A stretch of DNA of 64,000 nt from Burkholderia sp. S171 (GCF_009766085.1 NZ_LMUF01000015.1:1-64000), one strand, 5' to 3'. Shown: positions 36,153 to 46,017, numbered from the stretch's first letter. Made by a program: numbers and translations. Notes: a model not told the origin generated them from the letters alone.

Positions 36153-36659
36153 ATGGCGAGCTACCGAAAAATCCTGTTGTGTTACGACGGCTCCCGCGAA
36201 GGGCGTAAGGCGTTACGGGACGGCGCGAATCTGGCGCTCGACCTGAAAGCCGAAACGCATGTGCTTGCCGTTGTCGACATGCGTTCCAGTATTGCTCAAA
36301 GTGCAGGCCTTCTCACCGATATGGCGTGCGGCCGTTTCGAAGACGCCGCCCGGGACATCCTGCGCGAAGGCGTGGAATGGCTGACCGAGCGAGGCGTGCC
36401 GGCGCAGGGCCACTTTGCATTCGGCCATCCTATCGATGAAATTGCCGGGCTCGCTCAAAGCTTGCAGGTGGATCTGGTGGTGGTGGGACATCGGTGCCGC
36501 ACGGGTCTTGCGCGCTGGTGGATGGGTGCGGGCAACACGCCGCTGATGGATCGCGTGTCTTGCAGTATTTTGGTGGCGGTGTCGCCGACGGGTACATCGG
36601 CTGAGCAGGAAGACGCCGCGCATGCGGCGATGCCAGCGAAAGCCGAGGCCAGTGTTTGA
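36153..36659 (+). CDS. Universal stress protein (UspA family)
   Basis: A 168-residue single-domain Usp. It begins YRKILLCYDGSREGRKAL, contains VLAVVDMRS, and has the nucleotide-binding end VDLVVVGHRCR followed by a loop and CSILVAVSP. The G-2X-G-9X-G-(S/T) ATP motif is only partly kept, since the usual G/S spacing after GHR is replaced by CRTGLARWWMGAGNTPLM, so ATP binding is uncertain. The start follows GGAGAACC. The last 20 residues are a Glu/Ala-rich tail. It is monocistronic. Confidence 0.88.
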   Translation: MASYRKILLCYDGSREGRKALRDGANLALDLKAETHVLAVVDMRSSIAQSAGLLTDMACGRFEDAARDILREGVEWLTERGVPAQGHFAFGHPIDEIAGLAQSLQVDLVVVGHRCRTGLARWWMGAGNTPLMDRVSCSILVAVSPTGTSAEQEDAAHAAMPAKAEASV

Positions 36660-36705
36660 TAGGGACTCAGGTTTGCCAAGAGGTTCGATGCGGCGACGCG
36701 GGGCT

Positions 36706-36755
36706 GCTGATAGCGGCGGCCGGCTAAGCGGGTGCTGGTGAGTGTCGCTATCAGC
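36706..36755. repeat. 10-bp inverted repeat between convergent genes
   Basis: GCTGATAGCG at 36706-36715 is the reverse complement of CGCTATCAGC at 36746-36755, with a 30-base loop. It lies after the universal stress gene and could form a transcript-end stem, but it has no T-run. Confidence 0.4.
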
Positions 36756-36831
36756 CAGCCAGCAAGCAAGGCAGCAAGCCAGAAGCAACTGGTCGGACAG
36801 CCCCTTTGCTGTAGGAAAACCCACGCCTCCC

Positions 36832-37479
36832 TTATCCGTCGTTCAACTCCACAGCGACCAGCTTCCACGAGAACAACCCGTAGCGCCGGAGAATGGCTGA
36901 ATAGCGTGCATCGCCGGTGCCATGCTGATAATTCACCGCGAAAGTATCGAAACTTCGATACCCCGCCGTGGTTTGCGGCGGCGGTTTCGGTGCTGACGGC
37001 GAAGCGACGGCAGACGCCGGTTCGGCGGGAGCGATCGGTTGGGGCGGTTGGGGCGCTTGCACGGCTCCCGGAGCCGCGACAACGGCGCCGCTTGCCTCGG
37101 GCGGAACCGGCGGTTTCTCGCCCGGATTACCCTTTGGCGGTATGCCATTGAGAATAGCCGCCACGCCGTCGGGCGTTGCATACGAATCGACCAATGGGCC
37201 GATTAGCGCCGCGCCAATCATGGCGCCGATCATCGCTAACGGATTGCCGCTCTTCTGTATGTCGATCTTTCGGGTCAGCAACTGCCCCACCTGGTCTTTC
37301 AGGCTTTCACGCAGCAGCGGAAAGTCGACGTACTGGTTCACGGTTTGAGCGTCGCGAGCGTCGGCGGCGCGTTTCAACCGGTCGAGCGCGATATACGGCG
37401 ATGCATAGATCACACCGAGCAAAGCCACGACAACAACAATCAACAACGCAATGACAACGGATCTGCTGGTACGGGACAT
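36832..37479 (-). CDS. DUF2939 domain protein
   Basis: A 215-residue membrane-anchored protein: one N-terminal transmembrane helix (about 8-28) and then the DUF2939 domain (about 30-110, with LDRLKRAADARDAQTVNQYV and FPLLRESLKDQV). A Pro/Ala-rich linker (about 120-170) leads to a C-terminal beta-rich segment (GYRSFDTFAVNY, then RYGLFSWKLVAVEL). Function of DUF2939 is unknown. The start begins directly at the anchor. Convergent with the universal stress gene. Confidence 0.8.
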   Translation of the reverse strand: MSRTSRSVVIALLIVVVVALLGVIYASPYIALDRLKRAADARDAQTVNQYVDFPLLRESLKDQVGQLLTRKIDIQKSGNPLAMIGAMIGAALIGPLVDSYATPDGVAAILNGIPPKGNPGEKPPVPPEASGAVVAAPGAVQAPQPPQPIAPAEPASAVASPSAPKPPPQTTAGYRSFDTFAVNYQHGTGDARYSAILRRYGLFSWKLVAVELNDG

Positions 37480-37665
37480 ACGCTAAGGCGCCTTTGGGCT
37501 GATAAGGTAAATGCGGCTCGAATTCGAGAGTTGATGCCATGTGCGAAGACCGGAAACACAACGGCCAGAAACACGGCGACCAGACACGACTCAACTCTTA
37601 AATGGACCGCAACGGCGCCAGAATTATCCCCGCGTTATCCCTGTAAATTTCATTGCTTCTTAAAA

Positions 37666-38052
37666 TCAGGCGAGCAATCCGCCTTCAACGCCTGCCCGCT
37701 CCTCGTCGATGCATCGGTCGATCATGCGCGACACAGCCTCAATATTGCCGACCATGATGACCCGCGACTCACTGCGATAAACCCTCACCGGCGCGCGTTG
37801 CTCGGCCCGCGCATGCACCGATGCGCTCAGCGATACCCGCGCGAACGCTGGCTGCCGCGAGGGCAGGACGGGTAGATCTTTGAAGAGATCGGGGGTGTCA
37901 GCGGGCTTCGGTGTCTTGCAGGAGATCAGCGAGCGCAGATGCCGCAAACGGCCAAATTCGCGGAATTGCCGAAACGAAAGCGGCGCGCGTGCAGTCGGCG
38001 CGAACGATGCGGATAAAAATGAAGCAGAAAACAGCCGGGCGAATCGTTCCAT
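37666..38052 (-). CDS. Hypothetical protein, 128 aa
   Basis: Unrecognised. The ATG at 38052 is preceded by CGGAGAAAC, which supports translation. The N-terminus (FARLFSASFLSASFAPTARA) could be a weak signal peptide. The C-terminal part, RAPVRVYRSESRVIMVGNIE followed by a helix with MIDRCIDEERA, looks like a small folded unit. It lies between the DUF2939 gene and lexA, all on the minus strand, but with gaps of over 170 bp, so an operon is unlikely. Confidence 0.5.
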   Translation of the reverse strand: MERFARLFSASFLSASFAPTARAPLSFRQFREFGRLRHLRSLISCKTPKPADTPDLFKDLPVLPSRQPAFARVSLSASVHARAEQRAPVRVYRSESRVIMVGNIEAVSRMIDRCIDEERAGVEGGLLA

Positions 38053-38226
38053 GATGTTTCTCCGATGACCGATGACAATAGGACGCGCACCGGTTCATCA
38101 CGGTTGCGATGTCCGTCACGCTTTATAGGGCCGGAATTCAAGCGCAGTGCGGCTGGAGGCAGAAGTACCCGGAACGCCCGGGATCACTTACCGCCGCGCT
38201 GCAAATCAGAAATCAACAAACAGAAA

Positions 38227-38877
38227 TCAAAGCTCGCCGGAACGAATCAATCCGACCGCGATACCTTCCAGTGCAAAGTCGTCGCTGCCTGACGCGACGA
38301 AGATGTTTTCGTAATCAGGATTTTCAGCGATCAGTTCAACACCATCTGGGCGACGCTTCCAGCGTTTCACCGTGACGTCGTCGCCGATTCGCGCCACGAC
38401 GATCTGCCCGTCCTTAGCCTCGTTTTTCTTCTGCACGGCGAGCAGATCGCCGTCGAAGATGCCTGCGTCGCGCATGGAGAGACCGCGCACCTTCAACAGA
38501 TAGTCCGGTTTGCTGGAGAACAGCGCCGGGTCGCAGGCGTAATGCTGGGAGATGTGTTCCTGCGCGAGGATCGGGCTACCCGCCGCCACGCGCCCGACCA
38601 GCGGCAATTGCATGATGCTGGCGTGCGGCAGCGTGAACTGATGCGGCCCTTCGTCCATGCTGCCGTTGGTCAGCAAGCGAATGCCACGCGATGAACCGGC
38701 CGCCAGTTCAATCACCCCCTTACGCGCCAGCGCCCGAAGATGCTCTTCGGCGGAGTTAGCAGAGCTAAAACCAAGCTCGGCTGCGATCTCGGCGCGCGTG
38801 GGCGGAAACCCCGTGCGTTCGATCGCGCGCTGGATCAGTTCGAAAACTTCTTGCTGCCGCGCAGTCAGTTTGCTCAT
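38227..38877 (-). CDS. lexA: LexA repressor
   Basis: The SOS repressor. The 216 residues comprise an N-terminal winged helix (1-70, with [11 protein letters not shown] as recognition region) and a C-terminal S24 peptidase domain. RecA-stimulated self-cleavage would occur between Ala99 and Gly100 (GRVAAGSP) through Ser134 (RGLSMRD) and Lys171 ([10 protein letters not shown]). The ATG at 38877 gives the standard start [12 protein letters not shown]. Two LexA boxes lie just upstream (38919-38954), so the gene autoregulates. Confidence 0.97.
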   Translation of the reverse strand: MSKLTARQQEVFELIQRAIERTGFPPTRAEIAAELGFSSANSAEEHLRALARKGVIELAAGSSRGIRLLTNGSMDEGPHQFTLPHASIMQLPLVGRVAAGSPILAQEHISQHYACDPALFSSKPDYLLKVRGLSMRDAGIFDGDLLAVQKKNEAKDGQIVVARIGDDVTVKRWKRRPDGVELIAENPDYENIFVASGSDDFALEGIAVGLIRSGEL

Positions 38878-38918
38878 TTTGGTCACGTGCTTTTGCCCCT
38901 TGTATGGCTGGTCGTCCA

Positions 38919-38954
38919 CTGTATGGATGAACAGATGCCTGTAGTTTTATACAG
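38919..38954 (-). promoter_or_regulatory. Two SOS (LexA) boxes upstream of lexA
   Basis: CTGTATGGATGAACAG (38919-38934) and CTGTAGTTTTATACAG (38939-38954) both fit CTG-N10-CAG. Their centres are 20 bp apart, about two helical turns, and the nearer box ends 42 bp from the lexA start codon. The second is the better match to the enterobacterial consensus. Confidence 0.85.
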
Positions 38955-39076
38955 TATTCGGCGCTTTTCAAGCTTTACTTTAAGTTCGACGTCGTCAGAA
39001 CCACACAGAGGCCACAAACGCGGTGCTCCAGCGGCTGTTTGATGGCCGCAACGCCGCTTGCAGCCGTCATTAGCAC

Positions 39077-39120
39077 TTTTTGATCTAAAAGAATGAATAA
39101 CAATTATTTTTAATAATGAA
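39077..39120 (+). promoter_or_regulatory. AT-rich segment upstream of sbp, candidate CysB/promoter region
   Basis: The 44 bp ending 51 bp before sbp are almost entirely A/T (GAATAACAATTATTTTTAAT and flanks) in a GC-rich genome. CysB sites in enterobacteria are AT-rich and sit upstream of the sulfate genes it activates; the linked cysB makes this a reasonable guess, but no strict consensus is matched. Confidence 0.4.
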
Positions 39121-39171
39121 AGCTCGTCGATAGACTCGGCTGCTCAAACACAAAAGACGGGGAACGGGGCA

Positions 39172-40221
39172 ATGCTGAGTCGGAATTCGGGGTGGGGCGC
39201 ACGTGCAAGGAAGCTATTTGCCACGGCAGTGATCGGGGCAGCGTCAGTGACTGGAATGACCGCGGGAATGATCGCGCAAGCGCGCGCCGATACGTCGTTC
39301 CTGAACGTGTCATACGACCCGACGCGTGAGCTGTACCAGGAATTCAATCAGGCTTTCGGCAAGAAATGGAAGGCCGAAACCGGAGAGACCATCACGTTCA
39401 AGCAATCGCACGGCGGCTCGGGTGGTCAGGCGCGCTCGGTCCTCGACGGCTTGCAAGCAGATGTGGTGACGCTGGCGCTGGCTTACGACATTGATGCGCT
39501 GGCAGGCAAAGGACTGGTCGCCCAGGATTGGCAGAAGCGCTTGCCGGACAACGCGTCGCCGTACACATCGACCATCGTGTTCCTCGTGCGCAAAGGCAAC
39601 CCGAAGCAGATCAAGGACTGGCCGGATCTGCTCAAGCCGGGCGTGTCTATCGTGACGCCGAATCCGAAGACGTCTGGCGGCGCGCGCTGGAATTACCTCG
39701 CGGCGTGGGCCTACGCAGAACATCTGCCAGGCGGCAACGCAACGACTGCCAAGGACTTCGTGACCAAGCTCTATAAGAATGCCGGCGTGCTGGATTCGGG
39801 CGCACGCGGCGCCACCACCAGTTTCGTGCAGCGCGGACAGGGCGACGTGCTGATTGCGTGGGAAAACGAGGCGTTCCTGTCGTTGAAGGAATTCGGTTCG
39901 GACAAGTTCGAGATCGTGGTGCCGTCGGTGAGCATCCTGGCAGAGCCGCCGGTCGCGGTGGTCGACAAGGTCGTGGATCGTCATGGCACGCGCAAGCTGG
40001 CTGAGGCGTACCTCAAGTATTTGTATAGCGAGGAAGGCCAGGAGATCGCGGCACGCAACTTCTATCGGCCGCGTTCCACAGCAGTTCCGGCTGCGCTGAC
40101 GAAGCAGTTTCCAAAGATCAAGCTCTACACCATCGACGATTCGTTCGGTGGCTGGACCAACGCACAAAAGACGCATTTCGCCGATGGCGGCGTGTTCGAT
40201 TCGATCTATCAGCCGCAGTGA
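39172..40221 (+). CDS. sbp: Sulfate-binding periplasmic protein
   Basis: The periplasmic receptor of the sulfate/thiosulfate ABC importer. The 349 residues start with a Sec signal peptide (about 1-39, cleavage after ARA) and then show the family segments [47 protein letters not shown] and [19 protein letters not shown]. Its own promoter region is AT-rich. cysT begins 191 bp downstream, with the rest of the importer and cysB following on the same strand. Confidence 0.96.
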   Translation: MLSRNSGWGARARKLFATAVIGAASVTGMTAGMIAQARADTSFLNVSYDPTRELYQEFNQAFGKKWKAETGETITFKQSHGGSGGQARSVLDGLQADVVTLALAYDIDALAGKGLVAQDWQKRLPDNASPYTSTIVFLVRKGNPKQIKDWPDLLKPGVSIVTPNPKTSGGARWNYLAAWAYAEHLPGGNATTAKDFVTKLYKNAGVLDSGARGATTSFVQRGQGDVLIAWENEAFLSLKEFGSDKFEIVVPSVSILAEPPVAVVDKVVDRHGTRKLAEAYLKYLYSEEGQEIAARNFYRPRSTAVPAALTKQFPKIKLYTIDDSFGGWTNAQKTHFADGGVFDSIYQPQ

Positions 40222-40412
40222 GCCGGGCAGTACGTAGAGCAACAAGCAGGGCGGCATGAAGAGCAGCATCGCCGGCGCTTATGCGCTCGCGGTGCTGTAG
40301 TCGTAAAGAAGCTTGAAACAACACTACGGCCGCATAGACGGCCATGAAACCAACCCGAAGCTCGACCCCGAAGCGCCGTCCCCGCGGCGCGACGGAACTG
40401 GATGATTCACGC

Positions 40413-41309
40413 ATGACGACTTTCACTTTCCGCAAGCCCAGCGCACTGCCGGGCTTCGGCCTGACGCTTGGCATCACGGTGGCGTATTTGAGCCTCGTGG
40501 TGCTGATTCCGCTCGCCGCGACCTTCGCCAAGACGGCTACGCTCGACTGGGCGACGTTCGTGCGCGCGGTCACGTCGCCGCGCGTGCTGGCGTCGTATCG
40601 GCTGACGTTTACGGCGGCTCTCGGTGGCGCGCTGATCAACGCCGTGTTTGGTTTCCTCGTGGCGTGGGTGCTCGTGCGTTATACGTTCCCGTTCAAGCGT
40701 GTGGTGGATGCCGTCGTCGATCTGCCGTTTGCGTTGCCGACGTCCGTTGCGGGCATCGCGCTGGCCGCGGTGTATGCGCCGAATGGGTGGATCGGCCAGT
40801 TCCTCGCGCCGCTTGGGATCAAGGTGGCGTTCACGCCCTTGGGCGTGCTCGTGGCGTTGACGTTTATCGGTTTGCCGTTCGTCGTGCGCACCGTGCAGCC
40901 CGTGCTGGAAGATTTCGAGCGCGAGCAGGAAGAAGCGGCTGCGTGCCTGGGCGCTACCCGCTGGCTAACGTTTCGCCGCGTGGTGCTGCCGTCACTGTTT
41001 CCCGCGATCCTGACCGGTTTCGCGCTCGCGTTTGCGCGTGCGCTCGGCGAATACGGGTCCGTGATTTTCATCGCGGGTAATGTGCCGATGAAGTCCGAAA
41101 TCACGTCGCTGCTGATCATCACGAAGCTCGAACAATACGACTATGCCGGGGCGACCGCGATCGCCGTGGTGATGTTGTGCGTTTCGTTCCTGATGCTGCT
41201 GCTGATCAACACGCTGCAATGGTTCCTGCAACGACGCACGAGCCGCGGTGGTTCGGGTCCTGCGCCCGCTTCGGCCGGTGCATTGCATATTGACGGGGCG
41301 AAAGCATGA
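40413..41309 (+). CDS. cysT: Sulfate ABC transporter permease CysT
   Basis: One of two inner-membrane permeases of the sulfate importer. The 298 residues have about six transmembrane helices and the EAA loop [21 protein letters not shown] that contacts the ATPase. [14 protein letters not shown] and [14 protein letters not shown] are CysT-specific. The start at 40413 is chosen because the hydrophilic extension from 40344 is not family-like. The stop overlaps the cysW start (ATGA), so the two are coupled. Confidence 0.95.
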   Translation: MTTFTFRKPSALPGFGLTLGITVAYLSLVVLIPLAATFAKTATLDWATFVRAVTSPRVLASYRLTFTAALGGALINAVFGFLVAWVLVRYTFPFKRVVDAVVDLPFALPTSVAGIALAAVYAPNGWIGQFLAPLGIKVAFTPLGVLVALTFIGLPFVVRTVQPVLEDFEREQEEAAACLGATRWLTFRRVVLPSLFPAILTGFALAFARALGEYGSVIFIAGNVPMKSEITSLLIITKLEQYDYAGATAIAVVMLCVSFLMLLLINTLQWFLQRRTSRGGSGPAPASAGALHIDGAKA

Positions 41310-42241
41310 GCGCCGTCAACCAGAAAACTGAGGATGTCACCACGGCCCGCGTGACTGAGCACAGGCTTGATCCTGTTACCGAACCCCGTGTCGTGCGCTG
41401 GGTCCTGACGGCCATTGCGTTGATTTTCCTGGCGCTGTTTCTTGTCGTGCCGCTCGTTGCCGTGTTTGCACAAGCGTTTGCGAAGGGCGTGGACTATTAC
41501 TTCGATTCGCTGAAAGACCCCGACGCGTGGTCGGCCATCAAGCTCACGCTGATTGTTGCCGCGATTGCGGTGCCGCTGAACGTGGTGTTCGGGTTGACCG
41601 CGTCCTGGTCCATCGCGAAGTTCGAATTCCGCGGCAAAGCCTTCCTCACGACGCTGATCGATTTGCCGTTTTCGGTGTCACCGGTCGTCTCGGGCCTGAT
41701 CTATGTGCTGATGTTCGGCGCGCAAGGCTGGTTCGGTCCCTGGCTCATCGACCACAACGTGCAGATCATCTTCGCGGTGCCCGGCATTGTGCTCGCCACT
41801 GTCTTCGTCACATTCCCGTTCGTTGCACGCGAGTTGATCCCGCTGATGCAGGCGCAAGGCAACGACGAAGAAGAAGCCGCGCACGTACTTGGCGCGTCGG
41901 GCTGGCAGATCTTTCGACGCGTGACCTTGCCGAACGTGAGATGGGGTTTGCTGTACGGCGTGATTCTTTGTAATGCACGTGCGATGGGTGAGTTCGGCGC
42001 GGTATCGGTGGTATCGGGCCATATCCGCGGACAGACCGACACCATGCCGCTTCATGTAGAGATTCTCTACAACGAATACAACTTTTCGGCGGCGTTCGCC
42101 GTGGCGTCGCTGCTTGCGCTGCTCGCGCTCGTCACACTCGGCCTGAAGCTGCTCGCTGAGCGCCGCATGTCGCAATCGATTGAAGCAGTGCAGGCACGAC
42201 CCGCCGATGTGCAGGCTGCGTCAGTGTCAATCCAGAACTAG
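41306..42241 (+). CDS. cysW: Sulfate ABC transporter permease CysW
   Basis: The second permease of the sulfate importer, 311 residues with about six helices. Seen: [19 protein letters not shown], the EAA loop [22 protein letters not shown], and [20 protein letters not shown] followed by VEILYNEYN, which identify CysW. The ATG overlaps the cysT stop by 4 bp. A hydrophilic N-terminus (about 1-30) and a short Gln/Ala-rich tail lie outside the core. cysA follows after 15 bp. Confidence 0.95.
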   Translation: MSAVNQKTEDVTTARVTEHRLDPVTEPRVVRWVLTAIALIFLALFLVVPLVAVFAQAFAKGVDYYFDSLKDPDAWSAIKLTLIVAAIAVPLNVVFGLTASWSIAKFEFRGKAFLTTLIDLPFSVSPVVSGLIYVLMFGAQGWFGPWLIDHNVQIIFAVPGIVLATVFVTFPFVARELIPLMQAQGNDEEEAAHVLGASGWQIFRRVTLPNVRWGLLYGVILCNARAMGEFGAVSVVSGHIRGQTDTMPLHVEILYNEYNFSAAFAVASLLALLALVTLGLKLLAERRMSQSIEAVQARPADVQAASVSIQN

Positions 42242-42256
42242 AAGGCGAAAATCACC

Positions 42257-43315
42257 ATGAGCATCATCGTTCGCAATTTGCAGAAGCGCTTTGGCGATTT
42301 CGTCGCACTGGATAACGTCTCGCTCGACTTTCCGTCGGGCGAACTCGTCGCGTTGCTCGGACCGTCGGGCTGTGGCAAGACCACGCTGCTGCGCGTGATC
42401 GCGGGGCTGGAATACGCGGACGCCGGCTCGGTCGTGTTGAACGGCGAGGATGTGGCGGCCGTGGGCGCGCGCGAGCGGCAGGTCGGCTTCGTGTTCCAGC
42501 ATTACGCACTGTTCCGCCATATGACCGTGTTCGAGAACGTGGCGTTCGGCCTGCGCGTGAAACCGCGCAAGGAGCGGCCGTCGGAAGCGGTCATCCGCGA
42601 GAAAGTGCATGAATTACTGAAGCTGGTGCAGCTCGACTGGCTGGCACAAAGGTTCCCCTCTGAGCTTTCAGGTGGGCAGCGGCAACGGATCGCGCTGGCC
42701 CGCGCGCTTGCAGTTGAACCGAAGGTGCTGCTGCTCGACGAACCGTTCGGCGCACTCGACGCCAAGGTCCGCAAGGAACTCCGTAGCTGGCTGCGGCGTC
42801 TGCACGATGACCTGCATATCTCGACTATTTTCGTCACGCACGATCAGGAAGAGGCGCTTGAGGTTGCGGACCGGATCGTGGTGTTGAATCGTGGGCATGT
42901 GGAGCAGGTCGGCAGTCCGCAAGACGTCTATGATCATCCGCAGACATCGTTTGTGTACGAGTTCCTTGGCGCTGCAAACCGGCTCAAGGGCAGCGTGGAT
43001 GCGAACGGTTTTGTGGCGCAGGGCGCCGCGCAGCCGATCGCCACGGAAGCGAATTTCACGGGGCCGGCGTTCGCGTACGTGCGGCCTCACGACCTGACGC
43101 TGTTCCCGACCGCTTCGGGTCATCGCGATGGCATCGTAGTCGATGTCCGCCGTGTCGTGACGCTGGGCGGTTCGGTGCGCGTGGATCTGGAAGGCGCTGA
43201 AGGCAACGTGCTGGAAGCGGAACTGGATCGCGAAACGTGGCGTGGATTGAATCTGAATATCGGCGACGGCGTGACCGCCGTGCCGCGTGTTCTGCGCGTG
43301 TTCCCGGCGCATTGA
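42257..43315 (+). CDS. cysA: Sulfate ABC transporter ATP-binding protein CysA
   Basis: The ATPase that powers sulfate/thiosulfate uptake. The 352 residues contain Walker A GPSGCGKT (35-42), the Q-loop in [11 protein letters not shown], the signature LSGGQ (137-141), Walker B VLLLDEP just after 156 and the H-loop in [12 protein letters not shown]-terminal TOBE-like regulatory domain (about 240-352) contains YVRPHDLTL. Last of the transport genes; cysB follows after 49 bp. Confidence 0.96.
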   Translation: MSIIVRNLQKRFGDFVALDNVSLDFPSGELVALLGPSGCGKTTLLRVIAGLEYADAGSVVLNGEDVAAVGARERQVGFVFQHYALFRHMTVFENVAFGLRVKPRKERPSEAVIREKVHELLKLVQLDWLAQRFPSELSGGQRQRIALARALAVEPKVLLLDEPFGALDAKVRKELRSWLRRLHDDLHISTIFVTHDQEEALEVADRIVVLNRGHVEQVGSPQDVYDHPQTSFVYEFLGAANRLKGSVDANGFVAQGAAQPIATEANFTGPAFAYVRPHDLTLFPTASGHRDGIVVDVRRVVTLGGSVRVDLEGAEGNVLEAELDRETWRGLNLNIGDGVTAVPRVLRVFPAH

Positions 43316-43352
43316 GCTTACTGAACGAGCTTACTGAGCAAGCATACTGAAA
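43314..43352. repeat. Short imperfect direct repeats between cysA and cysB
   Basis: GAGCTTACTGA occurs at 43314-43324 and 43327-43337, and a diverged copy (AAGCATACTGA) follows to 43350. It fills the gap between the cysA stop and the cysB ribosome site (AGAGAGG) and is probably slippage without function. Confidence 0.5.
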
Positions 43353-43364
43353 AGAGAGGCTGAC

Positions 43365-44291
43365 ATGAACTTCCAGCAATTGCGTTTCGTACGTGAAGCC
43401 GTCCGGCAGAACATGAATCTGACCGAGGTAGCGAACGTGCTCTATACGTCCCAATCGGGTGTATCGAAGCAGATCAAGGATCTCGAGGACGAACTTGGCG
43501 TCGATATCTTCATTCGACGCGGCAAGCGTCTCACGGGCCTCACCGAGCCGGGCAAGGAAGTGCATCAGGTGATCGAGCGCATGCTGCTCGATGCCGAGAA
43601 TCTGCGCCGCGTGGCTCGCCAATTTGCCGATCAGGACAACGGCCATCTGGTGGTGGCAACCACGCACACGCAGGCGCGTTACGCGCTGCCCAAGGTGATC
43701 CGCCAGTTCACCGAGGTATTCCCGAAGGTCCATCTCGCACTGCGTCAGGGCAGTCCGCAACAGATCGCGCAGATGATCATCAACGGCGAGGCGGACATCG
43801 GCATTTCGACGGAAGCGCTCGACAGGTACCCGGATATCGTCACGTTCCCGTGCTATTCGTGGCATCACACGGTGGTGGTGCCAAAGGGGCATCCGCTGGT
43901 CGGCCGCGAGAACATCACGCTCGACGAGATCGCCGAATATCCGATCGTCACGTATGACCATGATTTCACCGGCCGCTCGCATGTGGATCAGGCGTTTGCG
44001 AAAGCGGGCGCGCTGCCGGACGTGGTGCTGACCGCTATCGATGCCGACGTCATCAAGACGTACGTGGAACTGGGCATGGGCATCGGCATTGTGGCGGCAA
44101 TGGCCTTCGACGAAAAACGCGATACCGAACTCGTCGCGCTCGACACGCAGCATCTGTTCGAAGCGAGCACCACGCGCGTGGGTTTGAGGAAGGGTGCTTT
44201 CCTGCGGGCGTATGCGTACAGGTTGATCGAGATGTTCGCGCCGCAACTGGATGAAGCGCAGATCGCGGCGCAATTGCGGGAAGCTGCATAG
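43365..44291 (+). CDS. cysB: CysB-family LysR transcriptional regulator
   Basis: A 308-residue LysR regulator of sulfur assimilation. MNFQQLRFVREAVRQNMNLTE with LYTSQSGVSKQIKDLE is the CysB/Cbl-type winged helix. The effector domain has TTHTQARYALP, the conserved Thr/Gln sulfate/acetylserine-binding segment, and GEADIGISTEAL. Being directly behind cysA, it is likely co-transcribed with and activates the uptake genes when sulfate is scarce, with N-acetylserine as inducer as in enterobacteria. CysB and Cbl cannot be separated with certainty. Confidence 0.94.
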   Translation: MNFQQLRFVREAVRQNMNLTEVANVLYTSQSGVSKQIKDLEDELGVDIFIRRGKRLTGLTEPGKEVHQVIERMLLDAENLRRVARQFADQDNGHLVVATTHTQARYALPKVIRQFTEVFPKVHLALRQGSPQQIAQMIINGEADIGISTEALDRYPDIVTFPCYSWHHTVVVPKGHPLVGRENITLDEIAEYPIVTYDHDFTGRSHVDQAFAKAGALPDVVLTAIDADVIKTYVELGMGIGIVAAMAFDEKRDTELVALDTQHLFEASTTRVGLRKGAFLRAYAYRLIEMFAPQLDEAQIAAQLREAA

Positions 44292-44335
44292 AGCTTACAA
44301 AATCAGCCGGTCACCGCTCCGCTACAATTACGGCC

Positions 44336-45340
44336 ATGAACTCATCACACATTTCATTGCCGCGGATCGCGGTGCTGGCCACCGGCGGGACCATTGCGGG
44401 CGAGGCCGGCGATGCCTCGAAAACCTCGGGTTACAAGGCCGGCGTGGTCGGCGTCGATAAACTGCTCGGCGCCGTGCCTTCGCTCTCGCAAGTCGCGCAG
44501 ATCCAGGCCGAGCAAGTAGCGAGCATCGACAGCAAGGACATGACACCTGCGCTGTGGGCCACGCTTTGCACGCGGGTGAATGCGTTGCTGGCGCAGGACG
44601 ATATCGACGGCATCGTCATCACGCATGGCACGGACACCCTTGAGGAAACTGCCTACCTGCTGCATCTCACTGTTAAAAGCGAAAAACCGGTCGTGCTCAC
44701 GGCGGCCATGCGGCCCGCGACGGCTTTATCCGCCGATGGCCCGCTGAACCTCCTCAACGCGGTAACGGTAGCGGCGAGCCGGGCATCGTGGAAGCAGGGC
44801 GTGCTGGTCGCGTTCAACAACCAGATCCACTGTGCCCGCGACGTGACCAAGACAAGCACCTATGCCGTCGATGCGTTCCGTTCGCCCGAAGGTGGTGCGC
44901 TCGGCTGGGTGCAGGACGGGCAGGTAGAATTCCAGCGTTCAGTGGTTAGGCCGCATACGCTGCATAGCCCGTTCCAGATGCCCGCCGAACTGCCCGCGGT
45001 CGAGATCGTGACGAGTTACGCGGGGGCGTCGCGAGCGGCTATCGATGCACTCGTTGCCACGGGTGTCAAAGGGCTCGTGATGGCAGGGACGGGCAACGGC
45101 TCGATTCATTCGACGCTGCAACAGGCGGTTGCCGATGCCATCAAACAAGGCGTTGCGGTGGTCCGGTCGTCGCGGGTTGGGGCGGGGCATGTAATGCGTA
45201 ATGGCGCTGCGCCCGACGATGCGCTCGGCTCGATCACAGCAGGCGCTTTGAACCCGTACAAGGCGCGCGTGCTGCTGATGCTGGCGCTGGCGGCGGGCAC
45301 TGCGTCGGCAGATTTGCAACGCGTCTTCGATACATATTGA
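44336..45340 (+). CDS. L-asparaginase (type II-like sequence)
   Basis: A 334-residue asparaginase/glutaminase-type enzyme that hydrolyses L-asparagine to aspartate and ammonia. The two catalytic threonine motifs are intact: ATGGTIAG (Thr19) and HGTDTLEET (97-105, with the Thr-Asp pair and the partner Lys in MRPATALSADGP nearby). The sequence looks like type II enzymes, but the N-terminus has no signal peptide, so it is probably cytoplasmic. It lies 44 bp behind cysB, with its own possible start region. Confidence 0.93.
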   Translation: MNSSHISLPRIAVLATGGTIAGEAGDASKTSGYKAGVVGVDKLLGAVPSLSQVAQIQAEQVASIDSKDMTPALWATLCTRVNALLAQDDIDGIVITHGTDTLEETAYLLHLTVKSEKPVVLTAAMRPATALSADGPLNLLNAVTVAASRASWKQGVLVAFNNQIHCARDVTKTSTYAVDAFRSPEGGALGWVQDGQVEFQRSVVRPHTLHSPFQMPAELPAVEIVTSYAGASRAAIDALVATGVKGLVMAGTGNGSIHSTLQQAVADAIKQGVAVVRSSRVGAGHVMRNGAAPDDALGSITAGALNPYKARVLLMLALAAGTASADLQRVFDTY

Positions 45341-45375
45341 CGCTAGATAAACGCCGGATCTCCGGCGTTAGAGTT

Positions 45376-45837
45376 CTATCCGCCCAGCATCTTCCGATAC
45401 TGCACAAAGCCCGACCGGTCCGCGATGCGGTCATACAACTGCATCGCGTCGGTATTGGTTTCATGAGTCAGCCACCAGACTCGCGAGCATTGCGCTTCTT
45501 CGGCCTTGGCATAGACATGCTCGATGAGCTTGCGTCCAATCCCGGCTCCGCGAATATCCGGTTCCACGTATAAGTCCTGCAGATAACAGTAGTCGCCTGC
45601 AGTCCAGCATGACCGATGCATGATCCAATGCACGATTCCGACTATGCGGCCGTCCATGACTGCGACTGCAGCGAACACGGGCTCAGCAGGATCGAGCATA
45701 CGCACCCATGTGCGCAGGGTGGTATCCATGGGGATATCGGTCTTGTAGAACGCCTGATAGCCGCGCCATAGCGTCAACCATGCGTCGAAGTCAGGAATGG
45801 CCGCCGATCTGATCTGAAGCGGAGATGTTAAGGTCAT
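45376..45837 (-). CDS. GNAT family N-acetyltransferase
   Basis: A 153-residue acetyltransferase. The acetyl-CoA-binding motif A is clear: LQDLYVEPDIRGAGIGRKLIEHV, in which RGAGIG forms the pyrophosphate loop. WWLTHETNTDAMQLYD is the motif B helix. The N-terminal part, FDAWLTLWRGYQAFYK, resembles the group of GNATs of unknown small-molecule substrate. The ATG at 45837 is chosen over the frame opened at 45987, which lacks family sequence. Convergent with the asparaginase gene. Confidence 0.88.
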   Translation of the reverse strand: MTLTSPLQIRSAAIPDFDAWLTLWRGYQAFYKTDIPMDTTLRTWVRMLDPAEPVFAAVAVMDGRIVGIVHWIMHRSCWTAGDYCYLQDLYVEPDIRGAGIGRKLIEHVYAKAEEAQCSRVWWLTHETNTDAMQLYDRIADRSGFVQYRKMLGG

Positions 45838-45956
45838 GGATGGGGCTTTTCGTGGCGTGAGGAGAGGGTGAGGGAGATCATAGAGCGCCTTTACGTAGCC
45901 CAAAAGAGCCAGCGTCGCTTGTTTGCAGGGAGCCACGCGGGGTTCGCCGATGCAAT

Positions 45957-45984
45957 AAAAAACGCGACCCTCGAGTCGCGTTTT
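45957..45984 (-). terminator. Terminator of the BON-LysM gene
   Basis: The stem AAAACGCGACCC/TCGCGTTTT region (AAAACGCGACTCGAGGGTCGCGTTTT on the minus strand, shown here as two halves of 13) lies 34 bp past the stop codon, with a T-run on either strand. Confidence 0.8.
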
Positions 45985-46017
45985 CATTCAAGCATCCAAG
46001 CATTCCACCGGCGTTGA

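Noticed and set aside
39310-40269. 319-codon minus-strand frame opposite sbp
   Set aside because: Shadow of sbp; Arg/His/Leu-rich and without any motif.
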